From: Legionella sp.
GTDB taxonomy: Bacteria > Pseudomonadota > Gammaproteobacteria > Legionellales > Legionellaceae
Length of the DNA stretch: 64,000 nucleotides
Assembly: GCA_030680075.1 (NCBI GenBank)
Contig: JAUXWR010000468.1
Location: 16,576-80,575 of the forward strand
Reading direction: 5' to 3'
The position numbers were made by a program, and so were the translations under genes. How positions within the stretch are numbered: position 1 is the first letter of the stretch; every line of letters begins with the position of its first letter. The notes below the pieces were generated by a model, which made no database searches, was not told the origin of the DNA, and saw only the letters and a list, made by a program, of their open reading frames with translations. This document shows positions 44,672-55,849 of the stretch, one piece after another.

Positions 44672-44852
44672 GCTGACTCAGCACTAAATTAACACCAGTT
44701 TGAGCTAAAAAGGTAACTATCCGGCTCACACCAACCCGTTCATGCTGAAGAGTGTTGGTACCCCGAGGCCGAGCGCAAAGAGGCGCTTTTTCAGCCCAAA
44801 AGATACCGGGGTAAATGATTTTCTCATCCCGAATTGGTGTTAACTTATTCAA
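44664..44852 (-). CDS. Possible small ORF between pseI and the GT-B-like gene
   Basis: A 62-codon open frame with a TTG start preceded by GAGG and a 7-base spacer, ending 8 bases inside the next gene. No domain or signal is visible. Part of it (44731-44760) looks like a degenerate copy of the GTTCGTGCTGAG repeat, so it may be only repeat-derived sequence or a gene remnant. Confidence 0.25.
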   Translation of the reverse strand: MNKLTPIRDEKIIYPGIFWAEKAPLCARPRGTNTLQHERVGVSRIVTFLAQTGVNLVLSQHE

Positions 44853-44883
44853 ATAATTTCCTCAATGCTTAAGGGTCTTGAAG

Positions 44884-45933
44884 TTACCCGATAAGTTCCC
44901 AGCTAACAGGTGTACCTTTTTTTATATTTTTTGCCACTTTCTTACCTAACAACTGATTAATATATTTGGGTGGCAAGCCAAGGCCTGGGCGTATAGCGCG
45001 AAGATTGAGAGGCGTGAACATATCGCCCTCATTTAAATCTTCACAAACATAAAGTGTGCGTCTGTAAACCATTGAACTACGCTCTTCTTCTGAAGGGCCT
45101 ATTTTTGCATTCCCTAAAGCCTGCCAGGCAGTATGTGTTTCGTTAACAAGCTGCTTTAATTCCAGCGGCTCCAGAGAAAAAGCAGCATCGACGCCACCCT
45201 CGGCCCTGCTAAGGGTCACGTGTTTCTCAATAACAGAGGCACCTAGTGCCACACTTGCGACAGCCGCACCAATACCGAGGGTATGATCAGAAAGTCCAAT
45301 TTCACAATCAAAAAGGGTTCGCATATGAGGAATGCTGGCAAGATTTGAAGACGCGGGGCTTGCAGGATAACTACTCGTGCATTTTAGTATAACCAAATCC
45401 CGGCATCCTGCCTCACGTGCTGCGCGCACAGCATCATCGATTTCTGCGACAGTTGCCATCCCCGTCGAAATAATTAACGGCTTGCCGGTTGAGGCGGCTT
45501 TTCTTATGAGTGGAAGATCTGTATTTTCAAATGACGCAATTTTATAAGCTGGCACGTCAAGTGTTTCGAGAAAATCTACGGCTGTGGCATCAAAAGGCGT
45601 GCTAAAAGCAACGAGCCCCCGGGCTCTAGCGCGTTTGAAAATCGGCTCATGCCACTCCCATGGCGTATAAGCAAGCTGGTATAGCTTATATAAACTATTA
45701 CCCTTCCAAAGACTTTTAGGGTCATCAATAAAAAATTCTCGTTCAGCCAAATCAAGCGTCATTGTATCGGCTGTATAAGTCTGGAGTTTGAGGGCATGAG
45801 CACCGCTATCAGCAATGGCGTCGACAATACTTAATGCACGGTCCAAAGATTGATTATGATTGCCAGACATCTCCGCAATGATGAATGGCGCCGCTCCTTG
45901 ACCTACCGCCACCCCACCAATAGTAAAACTCAT
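44884..45933 (-). CDS. pseI: Pseudaminic acid synthase
   Basis: A 349-residue NeuB-family synthase with a SAF domain. PseI-specific features include FIIAEMSGNHNQSLDRALSI, LKLQTYTADTMTLD, LWKGNSLYKLYQLAYTPWEW, KIASFENTDLPLI and the C-terminal SAF part (RRTLYVCEDLNEGDMF, IRPGLGLPP). It condenses 2,4-diacetamido-2,4,6-trideoxy-L-altrose with phosphoenolpyruvate to give pseudaminic acid. It follows pseB and pseC, with about 70 bases between. PseG and PseF partners are not found in the window. Confidence 0.95.
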   Translation of the reverse strand: MSFTIGGVAVGQGAAPFIIAEMSGNHNQSLDRALSIVDAIADSGAHALKLQTYTADTMTLDLAEREFFIDDPKSLWKGNSLYKLYQLAYTPWEWHEPIFKRARARGLVAFSTPFDATAVDFLETLDVPAYKIASFENTDLPLIRKAASTGKPLIISTGMATVAEIDDAVRAAREAGCRDLVILKCTSSYPASPASSNLASIPHMRTLFDCEIGLSDHTLGIGAAVASVALGASVIEKHVTLSRAEGGVDAAFSLEPLELKQLVNETHTAWQALGNAKIGPSEEERSSMVYRRTLYVCEDLNEGDMFTPLNLRAIRPGLGLPPKYINQLLGKKVAKNIKKGTPVSWELIG

Positions 45934-45985
45934 GCAAATCCCCTTCTCTTAGATCTCAATTATAAAAAATAAAGTAACTCACCAG

Positions 45986-46003
45986 GTGCGTCATCCTACG
46001 CGT

Positions 46004-46017
<14 letters not shown>
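45986..46017. repeat. Palindromic element at the 3-prime end of pseC
   Basis: Arms of 10 bases (GTGCGTCATC / GATGACACAC, one mismatch) around a 12-base loop. The TGA stop of pseC (46004-46006) lies in the loop and the element encodes the last codons. It may also act as a weak hairpin between pseC and pseI. No T-run follows. Confidence 0.6.
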
Positions 46018-48201
<2,184 letters not shown>

Positions 48202-48228
48202 TTACACCTTGTCAGCAAAGCTATTGTC

Positions 48229-49998
48229 CTATTTTGCAAAGGCCACACGAGTATTGGTGACACTTTCAAAATTCCCTTCTTCTATTATTTTCCCCAGTTC
48301 CATCCTGTACAGCCGATCGCAATTGGCGACTGTAGAAAGTCTGTGTGCCACTATTAACAGGGTTTTTTTCCCATGCAAGGCATTAATAGCCTCCATTACT
48401 CCTTTCTCCGTCAGTGTATCAAGAGCGCTGGTTGCCTCATCAAGTACTAAAACTGCTGGATCATGATAAAGCGCGCGAGCAATACCGATGCGTTGACGCT
48501 GCCCACCGGATAGTCGAATGCCTCGTTCACCCACCAGAGTATTCATGCCCTCTGGCAAACTTTCAATAAAATCTTCAAGCTGAGCGGCCTTAATGGCTCG
48601 GGCAATAGCTGCATCATCAATATTCTCTTCTGACACACCAAAAGCTACGTTACGGCGAAGGGTATCATCGGTCAAGTAAATACTTTGCGGAACATAACCT
48701 ATTTGATCTTGCCAGCCGCGAAGATTTGTCTGAATATCCACGCCGTCAATTTTTATATACCCATTAACAGGAGTAAGCAATCCAAGGATGGTATCAACAA
48801 GGGTACTTTTCCCAGCGCCACTGGAGCCGATAAACCCAACCGATGAACCACAAGGAATTGAGATAGTGAGATTATTCAATGCCTTGTTTTCAGCTTTGCT
48901 ATAGTGGTAGTCAACCTGCTCAAGGGTGAGTTGGTGTTTAAATGGTAATAATCCTTTACGCTCTGGCAGCTTCTCATCACTTAATAACGCTATCTCCTGC
49001 TCTAATGTATTTATTACCGGCAAGCCATAGCGAAGACTCTGAATTGCTCCGAGCACCCGATTGGCAGAGGGTAAAAGTCGAAACGCTGCGGCAGTGAACA
49101 AACCCATGGTAGGCAACAGCGAATCCAGTGATTTGCCTTGGCCGAGCATGACTAAAACTAAAGCCGCAAGTCCGGCCACTGCTAACAACTCAAGCCAAAT
49201 ACGTGGCATTTCCATTAGCGTTTTCTGCCGTTGGCTGACAGAGGTGCTGCTGATATTATGCTGTTGATATTGAGCAATAAATTCATTTTCGCGACCCAAA
49301 AGCTTAACGTCTTTGGCGCCACCAAGACCCTGCTGTAAATGCTGGATACGTAGACCCTCGTGATATTGGCGCGCTTTACCCCAGGATAAGAGGTGGTTAC
49401 GGATAACGCGCTGAAAACCCCATGCGGCAAGCCCCATTGTACTCACCACGATAAATGAACCAACCGGCTCAACGGTGAATAAGAGAATCGTGACTCCAAA
49501 CAACACCAACCCTTCAGTAAGCACGAGCATACCGGGCTGAAGAGCCGTACCAATGAATATATTAACCTCATTGGTTACATTTAGAATCAGCTGGGCTGAG
49601 TTTCGCTGCAGGTGAAAGCTCCATGGCTGATGCAAATAGCCGGTGAATAATCGACAGGATAAAGCCGATTGAACGCCCGCAATAAATCTGTTTTGCTTCC
49701 ACACCATAAAGATGAGAAATACCGTTTTGATGAGATAAAGCCCTACAAGAGCGAGCATACCCCCAATAACCAATTGAGCCTGAGTGGGGTTACCGAAAAA
49801 GGTGAGCATGGGTTGTAAAATTGGGTAACTTTTTGCAAGGTCAGGTTTTGTCATCAGCGCGATTGCCGGTATAACCAAGCCAATCCCTATCATTTCCAAT
49901 ATCATGCCGATGAACATTAAAAACAGCAGCGTCACCAGTTGCCGGCGCTCTGAGGGGGTTAGAAGCTTGCGTAATTTGTTATAAACAGTCATGGTCAT
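48229..49998 (-). CDS. ABC transporter, PglK/MsbA-like flippase
   Basis: A 589-residue half-transporter: six membrane segments in residues 20-320 and an ATPase domain from about residue 350. Walker A is GSSGAGKS near residue 395, the signature LSGGQRQRIGIARAL and Walker B VLVLDEATSALD follow, then the H-loop IVAHR. Homologues flip lipid-linked oligosaccharides (PglK) or lipid A (MsbA). No Wzx is visible in the window, so this protein is the best candidate for exporting the repeat unit. It stands behind a consensus promoter at 50107-50135. Confidence 0.9.
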   Translation of the reverse strand: MTMTVYNKLRKLLTPSERRQLVTLLFLMFIGMILEMIGIGLVIPAIALMTKPDLAKSYPILQPMLTFFGNPTQAQLVIGGMLALVGLYLIKTVFLIFMVWKQNRFIAGVQSALSCRLFTGYLHQPWSFHLQRNSAQLILNVTNEVNIFIGTALQPGMLVLTEGLVLFGVTILLFTVEPVGSFIVVSTMGLAAWGFQRVIRNHLLSWGKARQYHEGLRIQHLQQGLGGAKDVKLLGRENEFIAQYQQHNISSTSVSQRQKTLMEMPRIWLELLAVAGLAALVLVMLGQGKSLDSLLPTMGLFTAAAFRLLPSANRVLGAIQSLRYGLPVINTLEQEIALLSDEKLPERKGLLPFKHQLTLEQVDYHYSKAENKALNNLTISIPCGSSVGFIGSSGAGKSTLVDTILGLLTPVNGYIKIDGVDIQTNLRGWQDQIGYVPQSIYLTDDTLRRNVAFGVSEENIDDAAIARAIKAAQLEDFIESLPEGMNTLVGERGIRLSGGQRQRIGIARALYHDPAVLVLDEATSALDTLTEKGVMEAINALHGKKTLLIVAHRLSTVANCDRLYRMELGKIIEEGNFESVTNTRVAFAK

Positions 49999-50031
49999 TT
50001 AAGTCGTCCGAGCACGCTACCGCCCTGCAAT

Positions 50032-50046
50032 ATCCGATAATCGGAT
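50032..50046. promoter_or_regulatory. Perfect 15-base palindrome in the ABC transporter leader
   Basis: ATCCGAT-A-ATCGGAT, 34 bases before the ABC transporter start and about 60 bases after the predicted transcription start. It could be an operator or a leader hairpin; no regulator is identified. Confidence 0.4.
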
Positions 50047-50106
50047 TCACATACAGCCCTGGGCTAGATGATTTTTACTCACCTATTCAATTGAGAATCG
50101 AGGCCA

Positions 50107-50135
50107 AATCTAGTCAAATTGGAAAAATATGTCAA
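50107..50135 (-). promoter_or_regulatory. Predicted sigma-70 promoter upstream of the ABC transporter
   Basis: On the minus strand TTGACA (50130-50135) and TAGATT (50107-50112) are separated by exactly 17 bases. Transcription would start near 50100, giving a leader of about 100 bases before the ABC transporter gene and driving pseB onward. Confidence 0.7.
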
Positions 50136-50200
50136 GAACTAATTATTGACGAGAGAGTCGTTAAAGCTTAATGCCCAAACTCCTTAACGTGATGGTTGGC

Positions 50201-51481
50201 TTAAACCCATGTACCGGCTGCGTCAACAACAGTGTACCCCTGACAAATATATTTTGGAATTTGTCTAAAGACTTTGTGATTGACCAGCATCACGAGAATA
50301 TCACTTTCCATCAATGCTTTGTCGATACAACCAAGCATTGTGTTCTCCTTAAATTCTGCGGGCAGCAAGTCAATATTGGGTTCAACAACTAAAATATGCC
50401 CTGGATGCATTAACGCAATTTGTTTGGTTATTTCTAAAGCCGGGCTTTCCCGTAAGTCATCAATATCGGCTTTAAAGGTTAGGCCAAAGCAGGCAATTGT
50501 TACATCTCGCGCCGTTTTTTCTGGATTTTGCTGTAAAAATTCACCCACTGCTCGCTTGACTTTCTCAATTACCCATTGAGGTTTACCGTCATTGACCTCT
50601 CTTGCCGTATGAATTAACCGTGCCTCATTGGGTGTCTTGCTTACAATAAACCAGGGATCTACCGCAATGCAATGACCGCCCACCCCAGGCCCTGGTCGAA
50701 GGATATTGACACGAGGATGGTGATTAGCCAGCTCAATGAGCTCCCAAACATTAATATCGAGCTTATCGCAGATAAGTGAAAGCTCGTTGGCAAATGCGAT
50801 ATTCACGTCTCGAAAGCTGTTTTCGGTTAGTTTGCACATTTCCGCTGTACGCGATTGAGTGACAAAGCACTCCCCTTCTACAAAGATTTTGTACAACTGC
50901 ACGGCTCTTGCCGAACATTTGGGGGTCATTCCGCCAATAACACGGTCATTTTGTACTAACTCCCTGAGAACATGACCTGGCAACACGCGCTCGGGACAAT
51001 AAGCCACTCTTATATCAGAGCTTTCTCCATGAGATTGTGGGAAGGTCAGATCAGTACGGGCTTTTGCAAGCCAGGCGGCGATTAATTCAGTGGCACCGAC
51101 AGGTGAGGTTGATTCAAGAATGACTAAATCACCTTTTTTTAAGAAAGGTGCAATCGACGTGCTGGCCGCCTGAATATAGCTTAAATCGGGCTGATGGTTT
51201 TCTTTAAACGGTGTCGGTACTGCAATAAGAAATGCATCCGCAGGTTCTGGCTCTGCTGTTGCCCGCAAATACCCTTCTGTAACGGCAGCATGCACTGCAA
51301 TGTCCAATTCCGGCTCTACAATATGAATCTCGCCGCGATTAATAGTGTCTATAGTGTCCGGGCAGATATCGACCCCTACTACGCGAACGCGGCGTGAAGC
51401 AAGGACTGCAGCTGTTGGTAAACCGATATAGCCAAGCCCAACTACAATAACTTTTGAAAAGACAGTATTTCGCTCTAGCAT
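50201..51481 (-). CDS. wecC: UDP-N-acetyl-D-mannosamine dehydrogenase
   Basis: A 426-residue UDP-sugar dehydrogenase. [20 protein letters not shown] near the N-terminus is the NAD site; the catalytic cysteine is in [13 protein letters not shown] near residue 265, and [18 protein letters not shown] is at the C-terminal domain. It oxidises UDP-ManNAc to UDP-ManNAcA. It overlaps wecB by 7 bases. With wecB it provides the uronic acid of the O-chain, which may be amidated by the AsnB-like protein. Confidence 0.95.
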   Translation of the reverse strand: MLERNTVFSKVIVVGLGYIGLPTAAVLASRRVRVVGVDICPDTIDTINRGEIHIVEPELDIAVHAAVTEGYLRATAEPEPADAFLIAVPTPFKENHQPDLSYIQAASTSIAPFLKKGDLVILESTSPVGATELIAAWLAKARTDLTFPQSHGESSDIRVAYCPERVLPGHVLRELVQNDRVIGGMTPKCSARAVQLYKIFVEGECFVTQSRTAEMCKLTENSFRDVNIAFANELSLICDKLDINVWELIELANHHPRVNILRPGPGVGGHCIAVDPWFIVSKTPNEARLIHTAREVNDGKPQWVIEKVKRAVGEFLQQNPEKTARDVTIACFGLTFKADIDDLRESPALEITKQIALMHPGHILVVEPNIDLLPAEFKENTMLGCIDKALMESDILVMLVNHKVFRQIPKYICQGYTVVDAAGTWV

Positions 51482-52689
51482 GATAAGCTTTCTTCCGTGT
51501 AAAAAGCGGTATTTTTTTCTAAATGGTCATTGGTGTTCATTGAGGCATCCTGCTCTTTTGCACCCGTCAAGTTAGCTATTACATTAACAATCCGCGCCGC
51601 GGCTTTTCCATCCCCATAAGGATTTTGAGCCGTACTCATTCGGCGATACACTGACTCATCTGTTAACAATTCACTGATATTACTTACTATTTCTTCAATA
51701 TCAGTCCCTACCAACTTTACCGTTCCTGCGACAACTGCCTCAGGCCTCTCGGTAATATCGCGCATAACTAAAACAGGCTTGCCAAGAGATGGTGCTTCCT
51801 CCTGGATGCCCCCTGAGTCAGTGAGGATAAGATAAGCCGCTTTCATGAGATAAACAAATGGCGAGTAATCAACGGGGGCAATCAGATGAATATTGGGGAT
51901 ATCTCCCAATAACGATTTTACCGGTTGTTGTACACAGGGATTGAGATGTACCGGATAAACAATATCGACTTCAGGAAAAAGCTCTGCGACTTTAGCTAAT
52001 GCACGGCAAATACGTTCAAAACCCGAGCCAAAGTTTTCACGGCGATGTCCTGTTACGAGGATTAACCGTCGCCCTTCCTGTAAAAAAGGAAATTTTAGTC
52101 TGAGATTGTCTGCCAGCACGGGGTTATTGTTTATTTTATCCACCATTTGATTTAATGCATCAATGACGGTGTTCCCGGTGACATGTATTGACTCTGGCGC
52201 AATACCTTCTCGAAGAAGGTTTAGACGCGAGCCTTCCGTGGGTGCAAAATGCGCGATAGCCAATGCACTTGTCAGTTTGCGATTTGCTTCCTCAGGCCAG
52301 GGCGAATACCTGTCGCCCGTTCGAAGACCTGCTTCAACATGAGCGACAGGAATACGATGGTAGTAAGCAGAAAGGGATGCGGCAAGCGTGGTAGTGGTAT
52401 CACCATGCACGATAATCAGATCGGGCTTATAAAGCTTAAATATATCAGCAAGGCCAAGTAAAATTCGTGCAGTGAGGTGGCTTAAACCCTGGTTTGCCGT
52501 CATTACTTGCAAATTATAGTCCGGGGTTATTTCAAATTGTTGAAGAACTGAGGTGAGCATTTGCTGATGTTGCCCTGTTACACACACTTTATTATTGATA
52601 GTCGAGTTTGCGCTCAGCTCCTTGATAAGGGGTGCCATTTTAATAGCTTCAGGGCGCGTACCAAAAACACAAAGTATATTAACAGTCAT
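51475..52689 (-). CDS. wecB: UDP-GlcNAc 2-epimerase (non-hydrolysing)
   Basis: A 404-residue enzyme with [19 protein letters not shown] at the N-terminus, [39 protein letters not shown] and [20 protein letters not shown]. It interconverts UDP-GlcNAc and UDP-ManNAc. The C-terminus runs about 25 residues past the usual end and is low in similarity to anything I recognise. It is the first gene of the minus-strand locus next to the repeat-filled junction. Confidence 0.95.
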   Translation of the reverse strand: MTVNILCVFGTRPEAIKMAPLIKELSANSTINNKVCVTGQHQQMLTSVLQQFEITPDYNLQVMTANQGLSHLTARILLGLADIFKLYKPDLIIVHGDTTTTLAASLSAYYHRIPVAHVEAGLRTGDRYSPWPEEANRKLTSALAIAHFAPTEGSRLNLLREGIAPESIHVTGNTVIDALNQMVDKINNNPVLADNLRLKFPFLQEGRRLILVTGHRRENFGSGFERICRALAKVAELFPEVDIVYPVHLNPCVQQPVKSLLGDIPNIHLIAPVDYSPFVYLMKAAYLILTDSGGIQEEAPSLGKPVLVMRDITERPEAVVAGTVKLVGTDIEEIVSNISELLTDESVYRRMSTAQNPYGDGKAAARIVNVIANLTGAKEQDASMNTNDHLEKNTAFYTEESLSC

Positions 52690-52771
52690 AACAATCCATT
52701 CACTTAAATTAGTAATCAGTCCAGCTGAAAATACTATTAATTGAGACGATTTAAAGGCTTAATAAAACACA

Positions 52772-52786
52772 GTAACACCCTGTTAC
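52772..52786. promoter_or_regulatory. Palindrome upstream of wecB
   Basis: GTAACA-CCC-TGTTAC, a perfect 6-3-6 inverted repeat about 85 bases upstream of the wecB start codon, where an operator for the locus could be. No binding protein is known from the window. Confidence 0.35.
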
Positions 52787-52908
52787 CCCACCCCATTTTT
52801 AACAGGCAAATGCATTTTTACATAAGTTGCCAAGTCGTGTCATTAATAAAATATGCTTAAAATAAAAAGACCTTTGCACAGGACAATTTTAAATCTCGGA
52901 ACAAATGC

Positions 52909-52993
52909 CGTCTTTGCGAACGAAGTGAAGCAATCCAGATCGGAGTTTGATTCGAATACAGCTCTAGATTGCTTCACTTCGTTCGCAAAGACG
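52909..52993. repeat. Hairpin element with perfect 27-base arms
   Basis: The left arm (52909-52935) and right arm (52967-52993) are exact reverse complements over 27 bases, ending in CGTCTTTGCGAACGAAGTG / its complement, around a 31-base loop. Related palindromes (TTGCGAACGAAGTGAAGCAAT) are dispersed in many genomes, and mobilisation by a transposase in trans is a common explanation. Confidence 0.8.
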
Positions 52994-53106
52994 AGTTATT
53001 TACCCGCATTTTTAACGATGCGTCCTTGTGAGCTTTTATAGGAAACTCAGAAACCGTATAACACCAACTTTTTAGCCTTACCATGATTGACGCAAGCTCT
53101 AATGGG

Positions 53107-53315
53107 TGTCGTCCCGGAATTTAGTAAGACTTGTGAGCGCGCGAACCTAGTCTTACTGAATGTCAGGGATCCATTCCACTCCGTGCATCTTGTCAGGCAT
53201 ATTATTTGTCATTATCCCAGAATTAATAGCCCGTACCAGCCTGAAAATAGATCCCGGACATTAAAAGAGACTAAACTCGCGTGCTCGTTAAGCCTCTCTA
53301 AATTCCGGGACGACA
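53107..53315. repeat. Inverted-repeat element of about 209 bases (MITE-like)
   Basis: Outer arms of 17 bases (53107-53123, 53299-53315; TGTCGTCCCGGAATTTA) are perfect inverted copies. The similarity extends, with mismatches, through about 70 bases on each side, sharing AATGTC-GGGATC boxes. No transposase frame is inside. The length and structure fit a miniature inverted-repeat or palindromic element. Confidence 0.75.
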
Positions 53316-53490
53316 GGGAAGGAAATTCGAGAGTTATGCATTACATTGGTTGCGATTAAGGAGATGGCACCATTTTGAAATTTAATGCAACGATAAAAAA
53401 AATATAAAATGCGGTTAGTATTAAAGACCATTCGCAAAGTGGAGTTATTTAAGGATATACTATTTTCCTATTTATAAACCGGAAGTCTTT

Positions 53491-54309
53491 TTGTCTTTAA
53501 AGGCCATGTATAATGAAATCGCGGGCCAAAATGCGACGGCAGACCAATTTGGGTCGATTAGTGAAAGCTATCGTGTAGCGATTGAACAAATTAAACGTGA
53601 ACATTTGGGGCTGCGACCAGGTTATAAAGTTCTTGATTTTGGGGTGGGCGACGGTGCCTTTCTCGAAAATCTGAGGCAACATATGCCTGCCGCCGAGTTT
53701 ACTGGCATTGATATTTCTGCTGAAATGCTGGCGCATGCACGGCGTGCTGTTCCACTTACTGCGATTGAAGCGAGTGCGACAGAAGCCAGTCATTATCTCC
53801 CTCATCATAGCCAGGATTTGGTCTTAGCCCACTTTATTAATGCTTACGTGCCTATTAATACGCTATTTAACGAGGCGGATTTACTAACACGTGCGAATGG
53901 TTATTTTTCGCTTATCACCACTACTTATGAATCTTTCCCCATTGCGCAACAACATCTTGCCAACTTTATAGCGGAGGGAACATTGGTGAGCAGCGTTGTC
54001 GGGCATTATTATAAAGCCATGGTTAAAAATACAACAGCCGCATCAGGGCTTGATGAATTAATGGATGTTTTTGCACAGCATAAATTTGAAGTAGTACAGC
54101 ATCAGCGCATCCGTATTCCTGTTACCTTACACGATATTAATGAACTCGCTTTATTTGGTATTGAAGGAACATGGTTCTTAAATAGTGTTTCCATGAGAAT
54201 GTTACCTAAAAATTTTCTTATTGAACGTTTAAAACGTTTATTCAGTAAAATTTTTACATTTCCTTATCATGACACGCATATTATTGATGTGGTGTTAGCA
54301 AAAAAATAA
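53491..54309 (+). CDS. Class I SAM-dependent methyltransferase
   Basis: A 272-residue methyltransferase: motif I VLDFGVGDGAFLENL near residue 50, then FTGIDISAEMLAHARRA and a motif LVLAHFINAYVP. Substrate unknown; it may methylate a small molecule. The TTG start at 53491 is preceded by GGAAG; an ATG at 53506 with AAAGG very close upstream is an alternative. It is followed after 33 bases by a POT-type transporter gene in the same direction, suggesting a two-gene operon, outside the polysaccharide locus. Confidence 0.87.
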   Translation: MSLKAMYNEIAGQNATADQFGSISESYRVAIEQIKREHLGLRPGYKVLDFGVGDGAFLENLRQHMPAAEFTGIDISAEMLAHARRAVPLTAIEASATEASHYLPHHSQDLVLAHFINAYVPINTLFNEADLLTRANGYFSLITTTYESFPIAQQHLANFIAEGTLVSSVVGHYYKAMVKNTTAASGLDELMDVFAQHKFEVVQHQRIRIPVTLHDINELALFGIEGTWFLNSVSMRMLPKNFLIERLKRLFSKIFTFPYHDTHIIDVVLAKK

Positions 54310-54342
54310 GACCTTTTATTTTCAGATAGCCAGGGAGGCACG

Positions 54343-55845
54343 ATGTTGTATCAAGCTGTAAAAAATTTTCTGCCACTATGGGATACCCGCCAACAACAAA
54401 CCAACAATATCATCTTAATCACTTTTTGGAGTCAATTCTCCGTTTATGCACTAAACACTGTACTAATTTTATTTTTGACCCGCCCCATGCTTGAGCAAGG
54501 TTTAGGCTTTAGCCAAGCCAAGGCTTATGCATTTATCGGCATTACACAGGCAGCTGGCTATCTTATGCCCATTATGGGTGGCTTTATGGCTGATCAGGTT
54601 TTAGGGATAAGACGCGCAATTTTACTGGGAAGTATTATGCTCGCTTTTTCCTACTTGCTCGTCATGTTAAGCGGCTACACCCTCTCAAGTTTTGGAGATA
54701 CCTTATTTATCGCCTCCTTTGCACTCATTCCTGCAACCAATTCTTTATTAGTCGGAACATCTTCTGGGATGGTTTCTCATATTTATAGCGATGACGCAAT
54801 CAAAGCAAAATCGGCCATGACTTTTTACTATATGGCTATAAATGTGGGAGCGTTATTAGCGACCATTATTGCCCCATCACTTTTAGACAGCCGTTATGGC
54901 CCTTTGTCTATTTTGACTGTCGCCTTTATTGGCAAATCGATGGCCGCGATAAATTTTACCAAACGTTATTCTCTCTATGATAATGTGATTTGGGGAAAAG
55001 ATACTCAACCCATGACAGCTAAAGCTAAATATCAGCTGGTGTGCTACCTGGCAGGTATCTATATCTTTACTCTTACTGCTTATTCTCATGTTTATCTGGC
55101 CAGTATAGTGATAAGTATCGGTTGTGGATTGGGAATTTTCTGGTTTTTTGCCAAAACCCTTGCTTTGTCGGGTATAGCACGGACAAAACAATTGATTGCA
55201 ATTTTATTAATCATTGAAGCAGCTATTTTCTTTATTATTTATAATCAAATGAGTAGCACGCTCGTGTTATTTGCTAAAAATAATTCTGATTTACAGCTAC
55301 TGGGATTTTCAGTCTCTCCTGCTCATTATCAAATGCTAAATCCCCTGCTTATCATTGCTTTGGGCTTGCAATTGCCCCGTTTTTATCGAAATTTTTCGCG
55401 CTTTACTATCCCCTATCAATTCGCATCAGGCACAGTCCTCGCCGGAATTGCATTGTTAGTGATGGCTTTTGCGGCAAGTATGGCCATCAATGGCCATATA
55501 AACGGAAATTATCTCGGCCTTACCTATATTCTGATAACCCTGGCAGAGCTATGGGTAAGCGCTATCGGCTTAAGTATGATAGGTCTTTATTGTGATACGA
55601 AAAATCTGGCTTTTGCAATGGGGGTTTGGTATTTAGCCCTTTCGCTGTCTAATACTGTTTCTGGCCGTCTTGCAGCATTTGTCGCCCTGCCTGAAAATTT
55701 TGTCCAGGCGGTGGAGAGTTTACCGGTATATCAGCATTATTATTTTATGTTGGGCTTATCTGGTGTAATTTTAGGCGTTACTATGGGACTTATCGCCTTT
55801 TTTATTCAACGAAATTTGAATAAAAAAGGCGTTACATTACCCTGA
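54343..55845 (+). CDS. POT/PTR-family transporter lacking the ExxER motif
   Basis: A 500-residue membrane protein with about 14 hydrophobic segments and the POT family motif GGFMADQVLGIRRAI near residue 80. The usual first-helix motif E-x-x-E-R-F, which couples proton movement to peptide uptake, is replaced by TFWSQF here. The plus-strand start has GGGAGG about 6 bases upstream. It probably moves a peptide or other solute across the inner membrane, with altered proton coupling. It converges with lipA, leaving only four bases between the stops. Confidence 0.85.
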   Translation: MLYQAVKNFLPLWDTRQQQTNNIILITFWSQFSVYALNTVLILFLTRPMLEQGLGFSQAKAYAFIGITQAAGYLMPIMGGFMADQVLGIRRAILLGSIMLAFSYLLVMLSGYTLSSFGDTLFIASFALIPATNSLLVGTSSGMVSHIYSDDAIKAKSAMTFYYMAINVGALLATIIAPSLLDSRYGPLSILTVAFIGKSMAAINFTKRYSLYDNVIWGKDTQPMTAKAKYQLVCYLAGIYIFTLTAYSHVYLASIVISIGCGLGIFWFFAKTLALSGIARTKQLIAILLIIEAAIFFIIYNQMSSTLVLFAKNNSDLQLLGFSVSPAHYQMLNPLLIIALGLQLPRFYRNFSRFTIPYQFASGTVLAGIALLVMAFAASMAINGHINGNYLGLTYILITLAELWVSAIGLSMIGLYCDTKNLAFAMGVWYLALSLSNTVSGRLAAFVALPENFVQAVESLPVYQHYYFMLGLSGVILGVTMGLIAFFIQRNLNKKGVTLP

Positions 55846-55849
55846 TATT

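Larger units (their letters stand above)
52690..53490. other. Gene-free divergent junction between the polysaccharide locus and the flanking chromosome
   Basis: About 800 bases between wecB (minus) and the methyltransferase gene (plus). It holds a 15-base palindrome near wecB, a hairpin with perfect 27-base arms and a larger inverted-repeat element of about 209 bases. Short open frames here follow the repeats and have no protein features. Promoters for both directions should lie here, but I see no pair of strong consensus boxes. Confidence 0.7.

Noticed and set aside
52853..53041. Plus-strand open frame across the 27-base inverted repeat
   Set aside because: Its sequence is mostly the palindrome read in both arms, with no ribosome site or domain; treated as repeat.
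53087..53359. Plus-strand open frame across the 209-base element
   Set aside because: It reads through the inverted repeat and has no recognisable protein features.
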